This document shows, in pieces, positions 1-12,518 of a stretch of DNA of 64,000 nucleotides. The number at the start of each line of letters is the position of its first letter. Within the stretch, counting starts at the first letter, position 1. The notes beneath the pieces are model-generated. The model was not told the origin of the DNA, searched no databases, and was given only the letters and a program-made list of their open reading frames with translations. The translations under genes were made by a program, and so were the position numbers. The stretch is from Myrica gale (lineage: Eukaryota > Streptophyta > Magnoliopsida > Fagales > Myricaceae): positions 17,276,001-17,340,000 of the forward strand of contig OZ005606.1 in the NCBI GenBank assembly GCA_963930655.1. Reading direction: 5' to 3'.

Positions 1-1248
1 ACCAAAATCTCATGCTGAGCAGGCAGGACAGTTTCTCTTCCAATGACTCTGTCACCTACGTCCCTTCCCCATCTCCTGAAATCTTAATCCTATCTTCAGA
101 CCCACCATAACCAATATAAGACAACAAGGCGTTGAACAAGCAACCTCAGGAGAATTTTAACTATGACCAGCCTCAACAGATTGTTGACAATGGTTTGACT
201 CAAGCAGAGAATGTACCACAAAAATCATCCCGAATGATCCGTAATCTTTAGCCAATTCGTGTTGAACTGTAGGATTGAAATTTGCCGAAACGAAAGGAGA
301 GGAATCTGTGCTCTAGGAGGTTGAAAACGACCCATATAAGTTAAACATGCCCAAGTCATTGCTCCCTCAACAAACAATACTAGCACCGAGATGATGATGA
401 TGATGATGATTCCAGAGGTGATGATGATTGTATCCGCATGGAACAGAATGATGCATTTCCCCAGTTATGGCATTCGCGTTCGTTACCCCTAACGTATGAT
501 TTTTGGTGGTGCAGGTTTGAAGCTATATAGTTTGAAGTATGTTTTGATGATGCTGACTATAATGTTTGATATTGCCTTTAAGTTCTAGTTATCTATGTCG
601 CCTGTGTCTTTTTTTTAGTTATGTAGTTTGGATCTGCAGAATATCCTTAGTCGTTGCAGATCGTGTGATGTGTTTATGTAAGCTACTACTCTCCCTTTTT
701 ATGGTTTGCTTAATAATTAATTGTGTTTCAATTAGCAGGCGTCTAATGATAATGTTAATCCATATCCTTCTGGTTCCTTTTTGCTCACTGATAAAAATAA
801 AAGTGATAATGTTATGTTAAAGACTAATCATCTTATTGATTAAATTAAGTCATTAAATTACAATAAGAAGGAAACAAGTACACGAATTTAAGTTTTACAA
901 ATTTATCCTATATTGTAACAACAACTGAATTTGTCAAACTATAATGATATTCTGGCACTTTCATAATCTAATACATGCAAACTATCATGTACAATCAAGA
1001 CTACAACTTGCAAACAGGCCAAGATAAATTGCTAAGTATTCGGCTAACCAATCACGGAGTCCATAACAAACATTGGAACTTGCCGCATCATCCAATCCTG
1101 GAGTCCGTAACAATTATAGGTTTTCGTCATAATAAAGCCATAACAGTGCATCCGAAATCATTAAAATGACGAATTTGCAAATGCCGAGCATGAATGTATA
1201 TTCAATTTAAGAGCAACATTTTTAAAAAAACTATAACAAGTATCAAAG
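1..1248. other. No gene recognised; left margin, possibly CACTA interior
   Basis: I see no credible coding region here. A short GAT microsatellite (seven units) lies at 390-410. Because the CACTA transposase just to the right reads leftwards, this stretch could be the downstream part of the same element, but no left terminus of CACTACAA type is visible, so that is inference. Short ORFs such as 566-820 look like chance frames. Confidence 0.4.
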
Positions 1249-4182
1249 TTAATTGCCTGAAACTTTATATGTCTTCATTGTCGGAATCTCTTGCAGCAGA
1301 TTGACTTGACTCTGAAAATTATCTGTGTCCAACATGCTTTCATATTCTTCTTCGAGCGCAAGCGCAATTATGGCGTTGTCAATCTCAATTCCCTCAACAT
1401 GCTCAGGAATATCATTTCTAATGAGCACTTCAACCTCAACCAACGATGGCTCATTGACAATTGTAATGTTGTTAGCAACATCGAGCTCTTGATACACGGA
1501 GGGCCAAAGAGCGTTACGAATGTTGTCTTCACCATCAGAGGTGTACTCCACTGGAGGGAACGATTCATACACGACTCGCTGATCAACCTTATGCACTACA
1601 AAACTTTTTCCTCTTACAATTTTGGGATCCTTAAGGTAGTAAAATTGCCTCGCCTGCATTGCCATAATGAGCTGATCATCATGGTACCATGTACAGGAAG
1701 TATCAATCATCATGAAATGGTCATCAATTTGAATTCCGTTTGATTTGTCGTGCATGTCTCACCATGAACACCTGAACACAACGACGTTGAGCCCACCTAA
1801 ATAGTGAAATTGCATTATTTCCAATTTGACTCCATAGTAATCAGTTGTGTCAAGTCTAGAGACAACAATTCCACTATTCTAAGTACATTGATGCTCATCC
1901 AAATCCTTAGTGTGGAATCTAGTTCCGTTCATGACACACCCATGGTATGAAGAGTAATCAGGGTCAAGACCACACACAAGAGTGGACAGCTCATTGAAAA
2001 TTTTGTTTGGTTCATTGATTCGGATTCGTTTCACCTAAAACAATGGTGATAGCACATTATTATATAGATGACAAGTGTAATTTTAATATCGTACACACTA
2101 TGTGCTATTAATATTTTAAGATTTTAAAAATTAGTAAAACTTAGACATTACAAGACTAACGCGGTCTTTGAACCAATGAGGGAACTCAGTCTGGTGTGTG
2201 TGATCAACACTTGATGGGTAGCGTATCTCAACCATATCGTAATGCTTCCTGTATATATATAATATCAATAAAGCAGTATAATTAATTTTCATATTTATAA
2301 ACCTTCATATGCAATATCAAATCCTTACCGCAAGAAAGGCTCTACCTCAACAAAATTAGTTGCTATGTACCATGGGCTTTGTCTAGTAACTCCTTATCCA
2401 AGTGCTTCCTAGTTGCATGTCCTAATGGACGAAAAACACGTGAAAACATTGACGTGTTACTTGACATCCCTACATCACTTGGTACCGTGTTCCGATGGTC
2501 AATGTCAAATCTAGTAGGAACTCCTTTTAGATATTGGGAATAAAATGTAATACATTCGACGTCAATGTATGCTTCAACAATTGATACCTCAATGTGAGCG
2601 TTATTTCTAGTATACCTTTTAAATCGTCCAATTGACCTCTCTGATGGATACATCCAACGGAAGTGTACAGGACTCCCAAGTATTACCTCCTGAGCTAAAT
2701 GGACAGACATATGTATCATTATTGTAAAAATGACATGAAGGAAAATTATCTCAAGTTTGCACAATATCTTTGCAATTCCACTCTACATATCCTGCAAGGA
2801 TTTAATAGTAGTTGTCCTTGAACAAAGAGTCTTAAAGAACGAGCACAACTCGATTATAGGAGTACTTACTTTCTTTGGCAAGACACCTCTAAGAGCAACT
2901 AGAAGCAAGCATTGCAACATGACGTGACAGTCATGACTCTTTAACCCAGACAATGTCTCCTCGGTTAAATTTAAACACCTTGAAATAGTAGGATGCCTAC
3001 CGATCAGGAAACTTAACTTCTTGCAACTATTGTAGGAATTTTGTCTTTTCTGCTTTGGATAACTTTTTCCATTTTCCATTAGCATCTTCCACCATGTGCA
3101 ACACTCACGTGATCTTCATTTCATGTAAGTGTCGTCTTGATTTTACAATTCTTTTGTTTTGTACTTCACATCCAACAACGTGTTCAGCAAGTTGTCACAT
3201 GTTTTTCTCTATGTGCATGACGTCTAAGTTGTGACGCAACTTTATGGTGGACCAATACGGTAATTCAAAGAAAATAGTTTTTTATCCCAATTGTACTCAC
3301 GAGGTAATCACTTTCTTTTTTTCCTCTTGTAGAGGTTTTCCCAAACTAAACATCTCGAATACGGTCTTGTTGTTGTAACACATCCCAACCGTCCAAAATA
3401 GGGGGCATCCTGATACTCTTTCGTCCCATCAAATAATGCTTTTTGAGTACGCATTTGGTTGCCCATCGGCAAAGACCTTTGGCCCGTGTATGCATATTTG
3501 TTTCTCATACGTCATCAACAATGATTGCGTATTTATGTTACAAGTTAGACAAGCTAGCTTCCCCTTCGTACTCCAACCTGAAAGATGCATCATATGTATC
3601 TACTCCGCTCTCCCATAGCTCCTTCAATTCGTCTATCGAAGGTTCTAGGAACACTTCAATATCATTGCTTGGTGCCTTTGGACCAGGAATTAATAAAGAC
3701 ATAAAGAGATAGGGGTCCTTTATGCATTTCCAAGGAGGCAGATTGTAAGGTATTAACATCACAACCACGTGTTATGTGCAATGCCTAAGTTTCGGAAGGG
3801 TGTAAACTCATCAGAGGTAACACCAAGACGAACATTCCATCCGTCTCGGGCGAACCATTCATGTTTCTTATTAAATTCTTTCCAAATTAAAGCATTTGGT
3901 GGGTGTTGCAGCAAACCAACCTTAGGGAGTTGTCTGTCCTTATGCCAACGCATTTCAACAGCGATGGATTTAATCATAAACAACCTATGCAATCTAGGTA
4001 TAAGAGGGAAATGCCATTTCTGCAACTTCTCCAAAACTCAACCAAAAGTCATTTCTGCAATCACGGCACGGGCACCAGACTCTCCCAAGTTTGTCTTTAT
4101 GCTTACTTGCAAGCTCGATGAAAGCACGAATACCATTTTTGTACTTAGTCATGTGAAAAACTTCTTAGTCATTTTTGTCCAT
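1249..4182 (-). pseudogene. TNP2-like CACTA transposase, degraded
   Basis: Reading the minus strand from an ATG at 4182, the pieces follow the order known for plant CACTA transposases. First is the transposase-associated domain with its paired cysteine motif (CPCRDC, near 4075), interrupted after five codons by a TAA. Next is the Transposase_21 region (pieces near 4034-3759 and 3768-3538, with the family-typical LIPYNLPPWKCIK and LLIPGPKAPSNDIEVFLEP). DUF4218-like pieces follow (3085-2783 with LKSHDCHVML; 2764-2363 with RWMYPSERSIGRFK), then a DUF4216-like piece (1755-1249 with ARQFYYLKDPK). Several stops and frame changes separate them, so no intact protein can be made. The family match is firm; the exact exon structure is not resolved. 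Confidence 0.85.
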
Positions 4183-5692
4183 GATTAACAACTAAAAAAA
4201 TAAAAATAACACATATTAGACTACATAAAGGACCACTTTTTTGGAAAGATAAAATGGGGGGACAAATGCCAATTTCTAGACATAAGGATTAGGTGAAATA
4301 AAGTTCAAAAATGTTATCGACTCTGGTGTTTAAATATTTGTTAGACAAGCATAAAAAACAAGGGTGGCATAACGACAGAGTTAGTCTGTATGCTAAACAC
4401 GTTGTGAACAGGAAAAATATAAAAAAGGTGAAACCGAAATGAAATGAACAGGGAAATTAGCAATACATGCACGATCTAATCGGCGCTAATATATTTAAAG
4501 TGATACGAAATTGTATGTTGGTTTGAGGGAGAAGCACAGTTCCTTGGAGACGTGGTCAAAAACCGAAAAAATAGAAGTATAAGGTTTCTAGACATACCAT
4601 AGGGAACAATTTTTTGCAATTTCAGTACAACACAAGTTCTTTCATAAGATTAGGGAAACAATGAATACAGATTACTTCAAACCAAACAACTTCCCATCAG
4701 AACACTCTCACCGGCCATCAATGTAGATAGGTTAAAGGAGTAGTGGTTGAGTTGTTCACTAATTGCACTACTAGTGGGGTGATATTCAATTGAGGATTGA
4801 CTAGTGTATTGTTTCGATGACTTGTAAGTGAATTAACCGTTTTACAGTGAAAAACGCATGGGGTAAAAATGATATAACGCAAAAAAAAATATTGCGCCAT
4901 ATAAGAATGTTAACACTTGCATTTTTGTTGCATAAAAACGACATCGTATAAGTGAAAGTTTTATCACAGAGGTTAAAAATATCCATTTACCAAAATTTTC
5001 CCAAAAAAATCATGACTAAAAGAAGAACGGCTCAGAGCATCAAGAGAGAAGATATGATTTTCACAAGGGTGTTTTAAGACCCAAACCCATGGAGAGGAAG
5101 ACGAAACAATAATGCAGGAAGTTTTTGTGGTTTTCGTATAGTCCCTTACGAACGATTTCCCAGCAACATTATTTTCTCCTATTGAGCAGTATCATCGGAT
5201 TGGTGGGAACACGACATGGTAGATAGGCCAGAAAGAGTATGATTGAGCGATAAGGGAGCAGTTGCTGGTAAGGCTTCAATCAATTGGTGTTTGCTACAAT
5301 ATATGTCAGGTTTTGATTGTCCAGTGCCTTGTTCACTTGACATCTGTTCAATTTTTTTAAAACGTAATGTTTTACGACCAGTTTTTATTTTGCTATAAAG
5401 CAACATACATTACTACACCTCTGGTCGGTATTAACTTTCTAAAATGATAGTAAAAAATATTCAAACAACATTAGCGGCATTCACGACTACAACTCTGAGG
5501 TCGAAAATAAAATTTTATTTTCTACCATTCATTCGCCAATATTGTCATGTTCATCCATCATAAATGCCCTTTATGACCGGTATTTTCCAACCAATCAATG
5601 CTCGGGAAAAGGAAACGTTTTCCCGACCAGTTGCCAACTTCGCCATAAAAAGTGACTACTTACGACCACGGATGAGAGGCCAAAAACAAATT

Positions 5693-5721
5693 GGCTGGAA
5701 AAAGCCAATTTTTTTGTAGTG
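5693..5721 (-). repeat. CACTA terminal inverted repeat
   Basis: Minus strand starts CACTACAAAAAAATTGGC and continues into a small GGCTTTTTCCAGCC-type foldback. It marks the outer edge of the transposon; the bases after it (ATT at 5722-5724) would be the target duplication, which cannot be confirmed without the other end. Confidence 0.8.
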
Positions 5722-5723
5722 AT

Positions 5724-6795
5724 TGTTGGTGTAGGATAATTTTATTTGATTGACTTGAACCAAGCTAAAATGGTTGATACCAATTGTTGGTCTTATATTT
5801 TGTATTCATTTGCTTAAGAAGAAAATTGAGTATGTATGAGTAGTGAGGTATTAACTTAAACAGTAATACCGGCTTACTATAAAATTACATATCATTTAGA
5901 CGACGGTTGCACTTAGTTATATAAAAACATATATTAAAATAGTGAGTATTGTGTGTGATGTTGGTGGCCAAAAGAAATATCAAGAATAGTGAATTTTGTG
6001 TACATATGATATACAACATGTGAATTTTGTGTAGATAAGGTGAAAATTCTTGATATTCACCACCGACATTGCATGTAAATGTTATATTTTGTATTTTTAT
6101 TTGATTGTTGTTACTCAGTGAGATGTACCATTAGTCATTCAAAAATCCAATACTAATGAAAATTTATATACATGTGAATTTTCTTTTTTACTATTTTTAG
6201 ATTCATTATGCCGAACCTATTATCTAGAATTTTATATGATAACAAATTGACTAGGTCAAACTTCCTTTACTTGTAGAAGAATATCATGATTGTACTCACA
6301 ATTGATAAAATTGCTCATGTCCTAAAAGATGAGTCCCCTCAGCTTACTTTAGCTGACACCACTCAATAGCAAAGATGACTTATGATAAGTGACATGAGAC
6401 AGATGAGCTAGTTTGATGTTATATGTTGGCTTCTATGACCAATATATTATAGAAGTAGTGCAAAGACTTAGCTTGTGTAGAAAACATTCTCTCATATCTT
6501 CAGGAGCTATTTGAAGAATAGAGTCGATTTGCACTCCAGCAAGTAATGGACCCCCAAAATGGTGGAGGGTATTCTAGTTGGGGATCATGTATTGAAAATG
6601 ATATCTTTTATTACTGAACTGGAGACACTAGGTGCAAAGATAGATGGTAAGATTAAGGTTGAAGTGATACTGACATTTTTGTTTGAATCGTTAAGCCAAT
6701 TTGTATCAAACTATAATATGAATAAGATGTTATTGACTTTAACATGTTGCAGTCAACTGAAAAACTTATCAAGAAATAGCTTAAAATCTTAGCCG
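5724..6795 (+). mobile_element. Ty1/copia gag relic (copy 1)
   Basis: This stretch is a diverged copy of the element at 46001-47310. Both begin TGTTGGT, share a leader (for example GGTGGCCAAAAGAAA), and then a gag-like frame. Near 6212-6330 the frame contains the signature 'ILYDNKLTRSNFLY...IMIVLTIDKIAHVL', typical of the UBN2-type copia gag; near 6598 it contains MISFITELETLGAKIDGK. Stops and frameshifts are frequent. It ends around 6795, before the zinc knuckle present in the other copy. It starts directly after the CACTA terminus. Confidence 0.65.
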
Positions 6796-7693
6796 ATATT
6801 CTCAAATGTGATGGTTGAGATCTCGACCAATCAACGTTACCATTTTTAAAGTGTCTAAAATAATAAATACTACTGTAATAAATGTTAGATTTTCGACAAC
6901 AATACATGTTGGTATGATACTTTTTTTACTATTAAAGTTACAAATAAGGAATAAAATTTAAGAAATATATTTTATAAATTATTCTAGAAACTCTAGCATC
7001 TTGATACGTAGATATGAATTGAATAAGATACCAACCATTTAATTATTAATATGAGAAGCAAACTAACATTTTATGAATTCCTACTTAATAATAAACATAT
7101 TTTGATTTTCTCTTGGTTCAGTTTGGAACGTCGAGGCTGAGAGCAAAACTTTTTTACGTAGGAAAAAAAAAAGGACAAAAGCAATTGAAGCGGAAGGGGC
7201 AGAGCCAAGCTGGAGGCAGTATCCGAAGTGTCTATGGCGAGTTGAGTTCGGAAAACAATCTTCCTCACGCTCTTCTGACCAGACACCGACTATTGAATGA
7301 ATCAGATTTTGTTTGGAAGTGCCATGTCACACGTGTTAAGTTACATTGCTGCTAAGCTATTTTCTTATTTTCTATAACTAATAAACAAATATTTATATTA
7401 AGAGATTGCAATTTATTCTAAAAAATACAACAAAATTTATTAAAAGTAGTTTTAAATTTTGGTTTATTAATTCCATGTGGGCATCCATATTTTTCATATC
7501 CAATATGTCTTGGTTCAATTTCTTGAAAAAGATTAGAAATATACATTTCTATATATATATATATATATATAAATATATTGTCTATATTATCTCTTACTAA
7601 AATTGTAAATCTTATTAACGTAAAAGAAAGCATGTTACAAAATGTATAATTATTATTTCTGATTTTCTAATTAAAATTATCATAAATCTTATT
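6796..7693. other. AT-rich spacer, no gene recognised
   Basis: Only low-complexity and unassigned sequence is seen, including a (TA)n run around 7552-7571. An 80-codon frame at 7113-7355 (+) and its opposite-strand shadow show no family signature. Confidence 0.4.
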
Positions 7694-8858
7694 TGTGACA
7701 CCTCTTCCCTAAATTTCCCGATTTCTCTAAATTCCTTAATTTCCATGATTTCTCATATTTAGCCTATTTATGATTATGATCATGATCGTCTCTATATTAT
7801 CGGTTTCTATACATTCAAAATTCTTCCAATCTCTTATTAAAACCTTAGTATTCCTATTACTTGATTTAAACACATGATATTTTTTCTAAGTATACAGCAA
7901 TAACTCATATTTAACATCTTCTAAATACTAGGTTTGAATTCTTGACACATGATTCATTCGGTTCTAATTGTATTAATGGATTTCGGTATGCTTAATCTCT
8001 TTCTCTTTTCGTTCTCTTGTTTACATCTAAAATCTTTACCTAGTGGCAATTTTGATTATTCTATCACTAATCTCGGTTACCTATTTCCTTGACTAATTAC
8101 CTATTTCCTTTTTCTAACATATGCATTGATTAACTTTGTAACTTATCTAATTATTTTGCTAACCTAAGTCTACTTTGATGTCATGTTGGTCTCACTCTCT
8201 CTCTCCTCCCTAGGGCACACGACACACACAAGGAGATCTTGGTTTTGTCTTGTTCTCTTTGTCCTTTTCCCTTGTCCCATGTTTTTGGCCTTTGTTGCAT
8301 GAATAGTAAGATGCAAAATTGGACCAACCAGCCATGGTTGCTTGCAATCACAATTGATGTGATTTTGAAGTGAATTTAGCTTGTGTAAGTGTCCTTGATC
8401 AGCACCTAGGGAAAGGGGGAGTGTACCATTTGGCTCCTCCAGCCCTTATGCCACCCCAAGCCACCCAACCTAATGATGGCAAGGTTGGCTATAAAAACCA
8501 ACCCTTGTCATGCATTCCTCACACCAACAGCCGGCCATTTGAGTTTGAGAGAGGGGGAGTGAGTGCTGAGAGCATTCGGCCAAGAGGGAGAGGAATGAGA
8601 GAAAGAGGAGAAGAAGAAGAGAAGGAAGGTGAAAACTTCCATGCCAAGGTAAGTTGGCAAAAGGGTTTCGGCCAAGGCCTTGAACCCTACCTTGCACCTC
8701 CTCTTCTCTATTTCCTCATCATCATTTCCACTTTTTCTTAGCCTTAGATCAGTTTCATTAACCAATAGATTTTGTGTTAATAGGAGAACATCAAGAGCTA
8801 CCCGAGATCACCAAGGTAAGGGTTTAGGTTCTTGTGTTTTGTTGAGGATGGATAACAT

Positions 8859-10186
8859 TGAAAGGCTATGTAGCAACCCAAGAGGGGGTGAATTGGGTTT
8901 TAATAAAATTTAACAATTTTCAGGAGATTTAAAACGCCAATCACAAACAATCACTATAAACCACTGTAGTAAAGAATAATAGAAATAATGAAACTTGAGG
9001 AGATAATGGTTGAAGAGATGACACCGTAGTTTTTAGGTGGTTCGGCCAAAATACTTGCCTACATCCACCCCCAAGGCTATTGACTTCCTTGGGCCTCCCT
9101 CACTATAATCGAATAGCAAGTACACCTTAGCTTCAGGGGTGTGAAGGAACCGTTACAAAGCGTTTTCAAAGATCACGCTTAAACTCTTCACAAATCCTCA
9201 CAACCTAGAGGATTTCTTCTACTCTCTCAAGTAGGACCCAGTGTTTACCCAACACTCTCAAGGTTTAAATAGAATGGGTACAAGGTGAAAACTCACATAT
9301 AGGCTCTTAAAGCCGAATATTCAAATATGAGGTACAAGGGTAGGAGAGAAGATGGATTTACAATAGAAGATTTGAAATTTGATGGTGAAAGAGCAGGCAT
9401 TCTTAGTAGGTGCGAAGCTTCTCTCTTCTTCAAAGCTTTCCCTCTTTTCTTAAGAGTTAGGTCAAGGGGGAGTAATTGCAATTTCGTGCGTGTAGGTGAG
9501 AGCTCTTGTGTCTTTAGCTACTAGTCTTGAATTTAAAGGAATTTGTCTTCAACGGTCGACGGGGTAGGTGAGAGAGCCGTTTGGAAAGTTGCCCGTGAAA
9601 CCAGGGACACTTTAATGCGTCTGATGGCTTTCTAGAAAATCCTCAAACCCGTGTAATGTGTTGACACTTCAACTAGCATGTGCTGACACATAAAATTTGA
9701 ACTAAAGATTAGTGCTCGGGAGTCAGTGCAATGTATCGACACTATAATGTCAATGTGTCGACAGATGTTTTGGTCAAAAACACATGTCTCGGGTGAAAGT
9801 GCAATGTGTCGACACTATAGGGTCAATGTGTCGACACATGTTTTTTCCTGGAAAAACATGTTTCTGGTGTTAGTGCAATGTATCGACACATGTCCTGAAT
9901 GTGTCGACACCTAAAAGTCTTAGAGACAAAAATCAGTGTTTTTGAAGTTTTCAACCCATTCCAAAACGATTTTAAGTGTCTTATCTTTTGAAGAAAATAT
10001 CAAACATCATGTGTAAAGATCTTTAAGAACATTAAGAGGATTCTTAGAGAGATAAACTCAATCCTATTGAAATATAACTTGGAATTTGTGGATTGATCAA
10101 ATTGATTCTAAAGTCCTCAAATACTTAGGAACTTTTGTTATCATCAAAATTATTTAGATTATTTGTAAAACAACCTTGGGCTAACA
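8859..10186 (-). mobile_element. 3' LTR of Sirevirus-like element B
   Basis: On the minus strand this LTR starts TGTTAGCCCAAGG (at 10186) and ends CTTTCA (at 8859), 1328 bp. It is preceded by a polypurine tract (minus strand AAAAAGGGGGAGAT, 10187-10200). It matches the solo LTR at 52118-53587 (same start, same CCTTTCA end). Within 9656-9913 are eight copies of a TGTGTCGACAC-type palindrome. A TATTTAAA box lies near 9266. Flank 8854-8858 is AACAT; the matching flank is lost because the other end of B is truncated. Confidence 0.8.
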
Positions 10187-11010
10187 ATCTCCCCCTTTTT
10201 TATGATGACAAAATCATGTTAAAAACATTTTTTTGCTAACAAATAGAAAAGCTCCCCCTGAGAACAAGTAGGATTTTTTCATGTCATTTTTAGCAAAATA
10301 GAATTTAGAGTTTTATAAAAAATTTGTAAGAGTTCCCTTTCTAAATGAAGGTTTCCCAAAATTTAAAGCATAAGAGAAACAATTCTATGAACTTCCTCCA
10401 AACTTCTCAAACTCCAAAGATTATCAACAGAACCCACGACTTCATATAGAGAGAATTTGAGAGATAGAATGACTACCTCTAAAGCAATTTACATTGGTCC
10501 ATATTGAACCATAATGAGCATTTCTCATAGACTTCATTTGAGCTTCCTTAGAGATTATCAACAAGCAAATATAGGAGATCATATATGAACATCATAATCA
10601 TAATCAGCACATCTCAATAAAAAATCAAGAATTAATCACAGAGAACACAATAGATCAGAAGTTTAAGTAAACATGATAAGCATAGGAAAAAGTTCAGCAC
10701 ATGTACATTTATAAGATAAAACGTTCTCTAATGAGCTAAGAGTTCAGAATAGATCAGAAGTTTAAGTAAACATCATAAGCATAGGAAAAAGTGCAGCACA
10801 TGTACATCTATAAGATAAAATGTTCTCTAATGAGCTAAGAGTTCAGCACGAAAAAGTTCAGCACATGTACATTTTTCTCCCCCTTTGGCATCATAAAAAA
10901 GAACAAGTAAGTGAGGAGGTGAAAAGGTAAGAGGTTGTGGAGAGAGTCAAGCAAAAAGACTATGGGGAATCAAAGGGAGGAGGTGGATGGTCCACATTAA
11001 ACTTCTTCAG
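10187..11010 (-). other. 3' untranslated part of element B
   Basis: Non-coding region between the env-like ORF and the PPT. It contains a tandem duplication with a 99-bp period (copies starting at 10649 and 10748, plus a partial third near 10853). CTCCCCC-type tracts (minus strand GGGGGAG) occur at 10190, 10252 and 10881, reminiscent of the multiple polypurine tracts described for Sireviruses. Confidence 0.6.
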
Positions 11011-12415
11011 TCAGTTGACCCAGGTGGTGGAGAACCAATAGGTCCATTGAATCACTCGAGGAAGAAGATTGCGATCTTCATCCAAATGAATCTCGGTAGC
11101 CTTGATCACATCTTCAACAGTGTTTTTCATATTTTGCGTGAGAATTTCTGGTGTGGAAGCAAATTCATCCACTGAATGTTGAATCACATTGTTGGCCACT
11201 TTGATGCTATTGTTGACTTGATGCTTGAGATTCCTCGTATCCTTAGATATAATCCCAAGATATTCAATGTTGTCAGCAAGCATTTTCTTGATATCTTCAA
11301 ACCCGGTATTTATAGAGTTGGCCAAATCCTCCATATTCTTGTCCAACTTCTTCTGTTCTTTCTTGATCTCATTCATAGAGGCCTCAAGTGTATCTAGACA
11401 AGACTGATGGGAGCTACCAGCAGAGGCCTTTCGGGAGGTATATCCAACAGGTGGAGGAGAGACAGAGATGGGAGTATGCTCCTCTATAGGAGTTTCAGCC
11501 GCGATTTCAGCATCATCCCCATCACTATCCTCATCAGATTCAGAACTCTTATCACCACCCTATTGAGGAGTTACTACTGATTTCTTCACCCAATCTCCAT
11601 CCTCATTTTTCATAAAACTCATCAACTTGAGTGTTTTCTGATTATATTCTTGTGAATCCTTGGGTTTTTCTCTAGCCTCCATAGAGACTTCCATATCAAA
11701 GACATGAAATAAATGGGTGAAAAACATCCCATAAGGCAGTCCTTGCCTTTTCTTTTCAGAGGCTGCCTTAATGTGGTTTATCATCAAATGACCAAGATTC
11801 ATTGGATTACGGGTGATCAAGCAATACATGATAAACAACTCCAAAAAAGTAATATACTCAAATTTACCATGTGATGTAAAATTCTTCGATGGACTATCAA
11901 ATCACCAGCAGTGGGTTTAAATACTTTGTTTAGGGTTGGATTATCCAATACAACCCTAAGCATATCTAGAGGTTCTACCTCTGCCATTCCCAACCAGGTG
12001 TAAGCATCGAAGAACTTTTTTCCCCAATTGGGAGCACCAATCACATTGTTCAAAGAAGTTGCAGACAAATCCAAAATCTTCCCATTTACATAGCTTGTGA
12101 CTGATTCGGAAGTAGTGTATTGAAGATTTGCATATACTAATTTCACAAGATAAATATAGCAATCAACCTTCAAATTAACAAACACACCCCATCCTTGATA
12201 TTCAAACATTTCCTTAAAATCAAACTCATTATCATTGAACCAAGAGAAATCTGCCCATCTACCACCAAGAACTTTCCTAGCCCTAAAATCTTGCTTCTTC
12301 CACACTTTTCGGTGGAGGGCATTGCTTCTTCCACACTTTTCCCTTTCTTCTTTGCTCTGGAACTAGCTGAAGAAGGGGTCTGAGATTGGGAGCGCTTGGG
12401 GCGACTGGAGGACAT
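11011..12415 (-). pseudogene. Env-like third ORF of element B (plant transposon protein domain)
   Basis: It lies between the pol remnant and the 3' LTR of B, the place where Sireviruses carry an env-like ORF. From the ATG at 12415 it encodes a Ser/Arg/Lys-rich start (MSSSRPKRSQSQTPSS). A core follows with the features of the 'putative plant transposon protein' domain (GGRWADFSWFNDNEF, YVNGKILDLSATSLNNVIG, NPMNLGHLMINHIKAA, KRQGLPYGMFFTHLF). After it come an acidic linker (SSESDEDSDGDD), a Pro-rich piece, and a C-terminal coiled-coil-like Lys/Glu-rich stretch (11376 downwards). I see no convincing transmembrane helix. It is disabled by a 31-bp tandem duplication near 12291-12352 that shifts the frame, a second frameshift near 11885, and a TAG near 11560. 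Function is unknown; 'env-like' reflects position only. Confidence 0.65.
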
Positions 12416-12518
12416 CCCGGCAAGAGCAGGGGTGCTGTCGGTGGTGAGATTTTGAGAGGAGGTCCGGCCGGTGAGGGGATTTTGTGGGGAAGGAAGCAAA
12501 GGGCTCGGCTAGGGTGAG

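Larger units (their letters stand above)
1249..5721 (-). mobile_element. CACTA (En/Spm) element, 5' part with terminus at 5721
   Basis: The right boundary reads, on the minus strand, CACTACAAAAAAATTGG, the classic CACTA terminus, ending at 5721. The 300 bases inside it carry short subterminal repeats built on GACCGGT / CGACCA (for example near 5425, 5376, 5575, 5633 and 5666), which is usual for CACTA ends. A TNP2-like transposase relic (1249-4182) reads leftwards from it, which fits the normal 5'-end layout. The stretch 4183-5692 is leader and subterminal DNA without a recognisable ORF. The left terminus lies outside the window or is lost. Confidence 0.8.

Noticed and set aside
1291-1743. 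150-codon plus-strand ORF
   Set aside because: Antisense shadow of the DUF4216-like part of the CACTA transposase, which has the family signature on the minus strand.
7552-7571. TA run as a terminator or hairpin
   Set aside because: A plain (TA)n microsatellite in plant DNA; no functional claim is justified.
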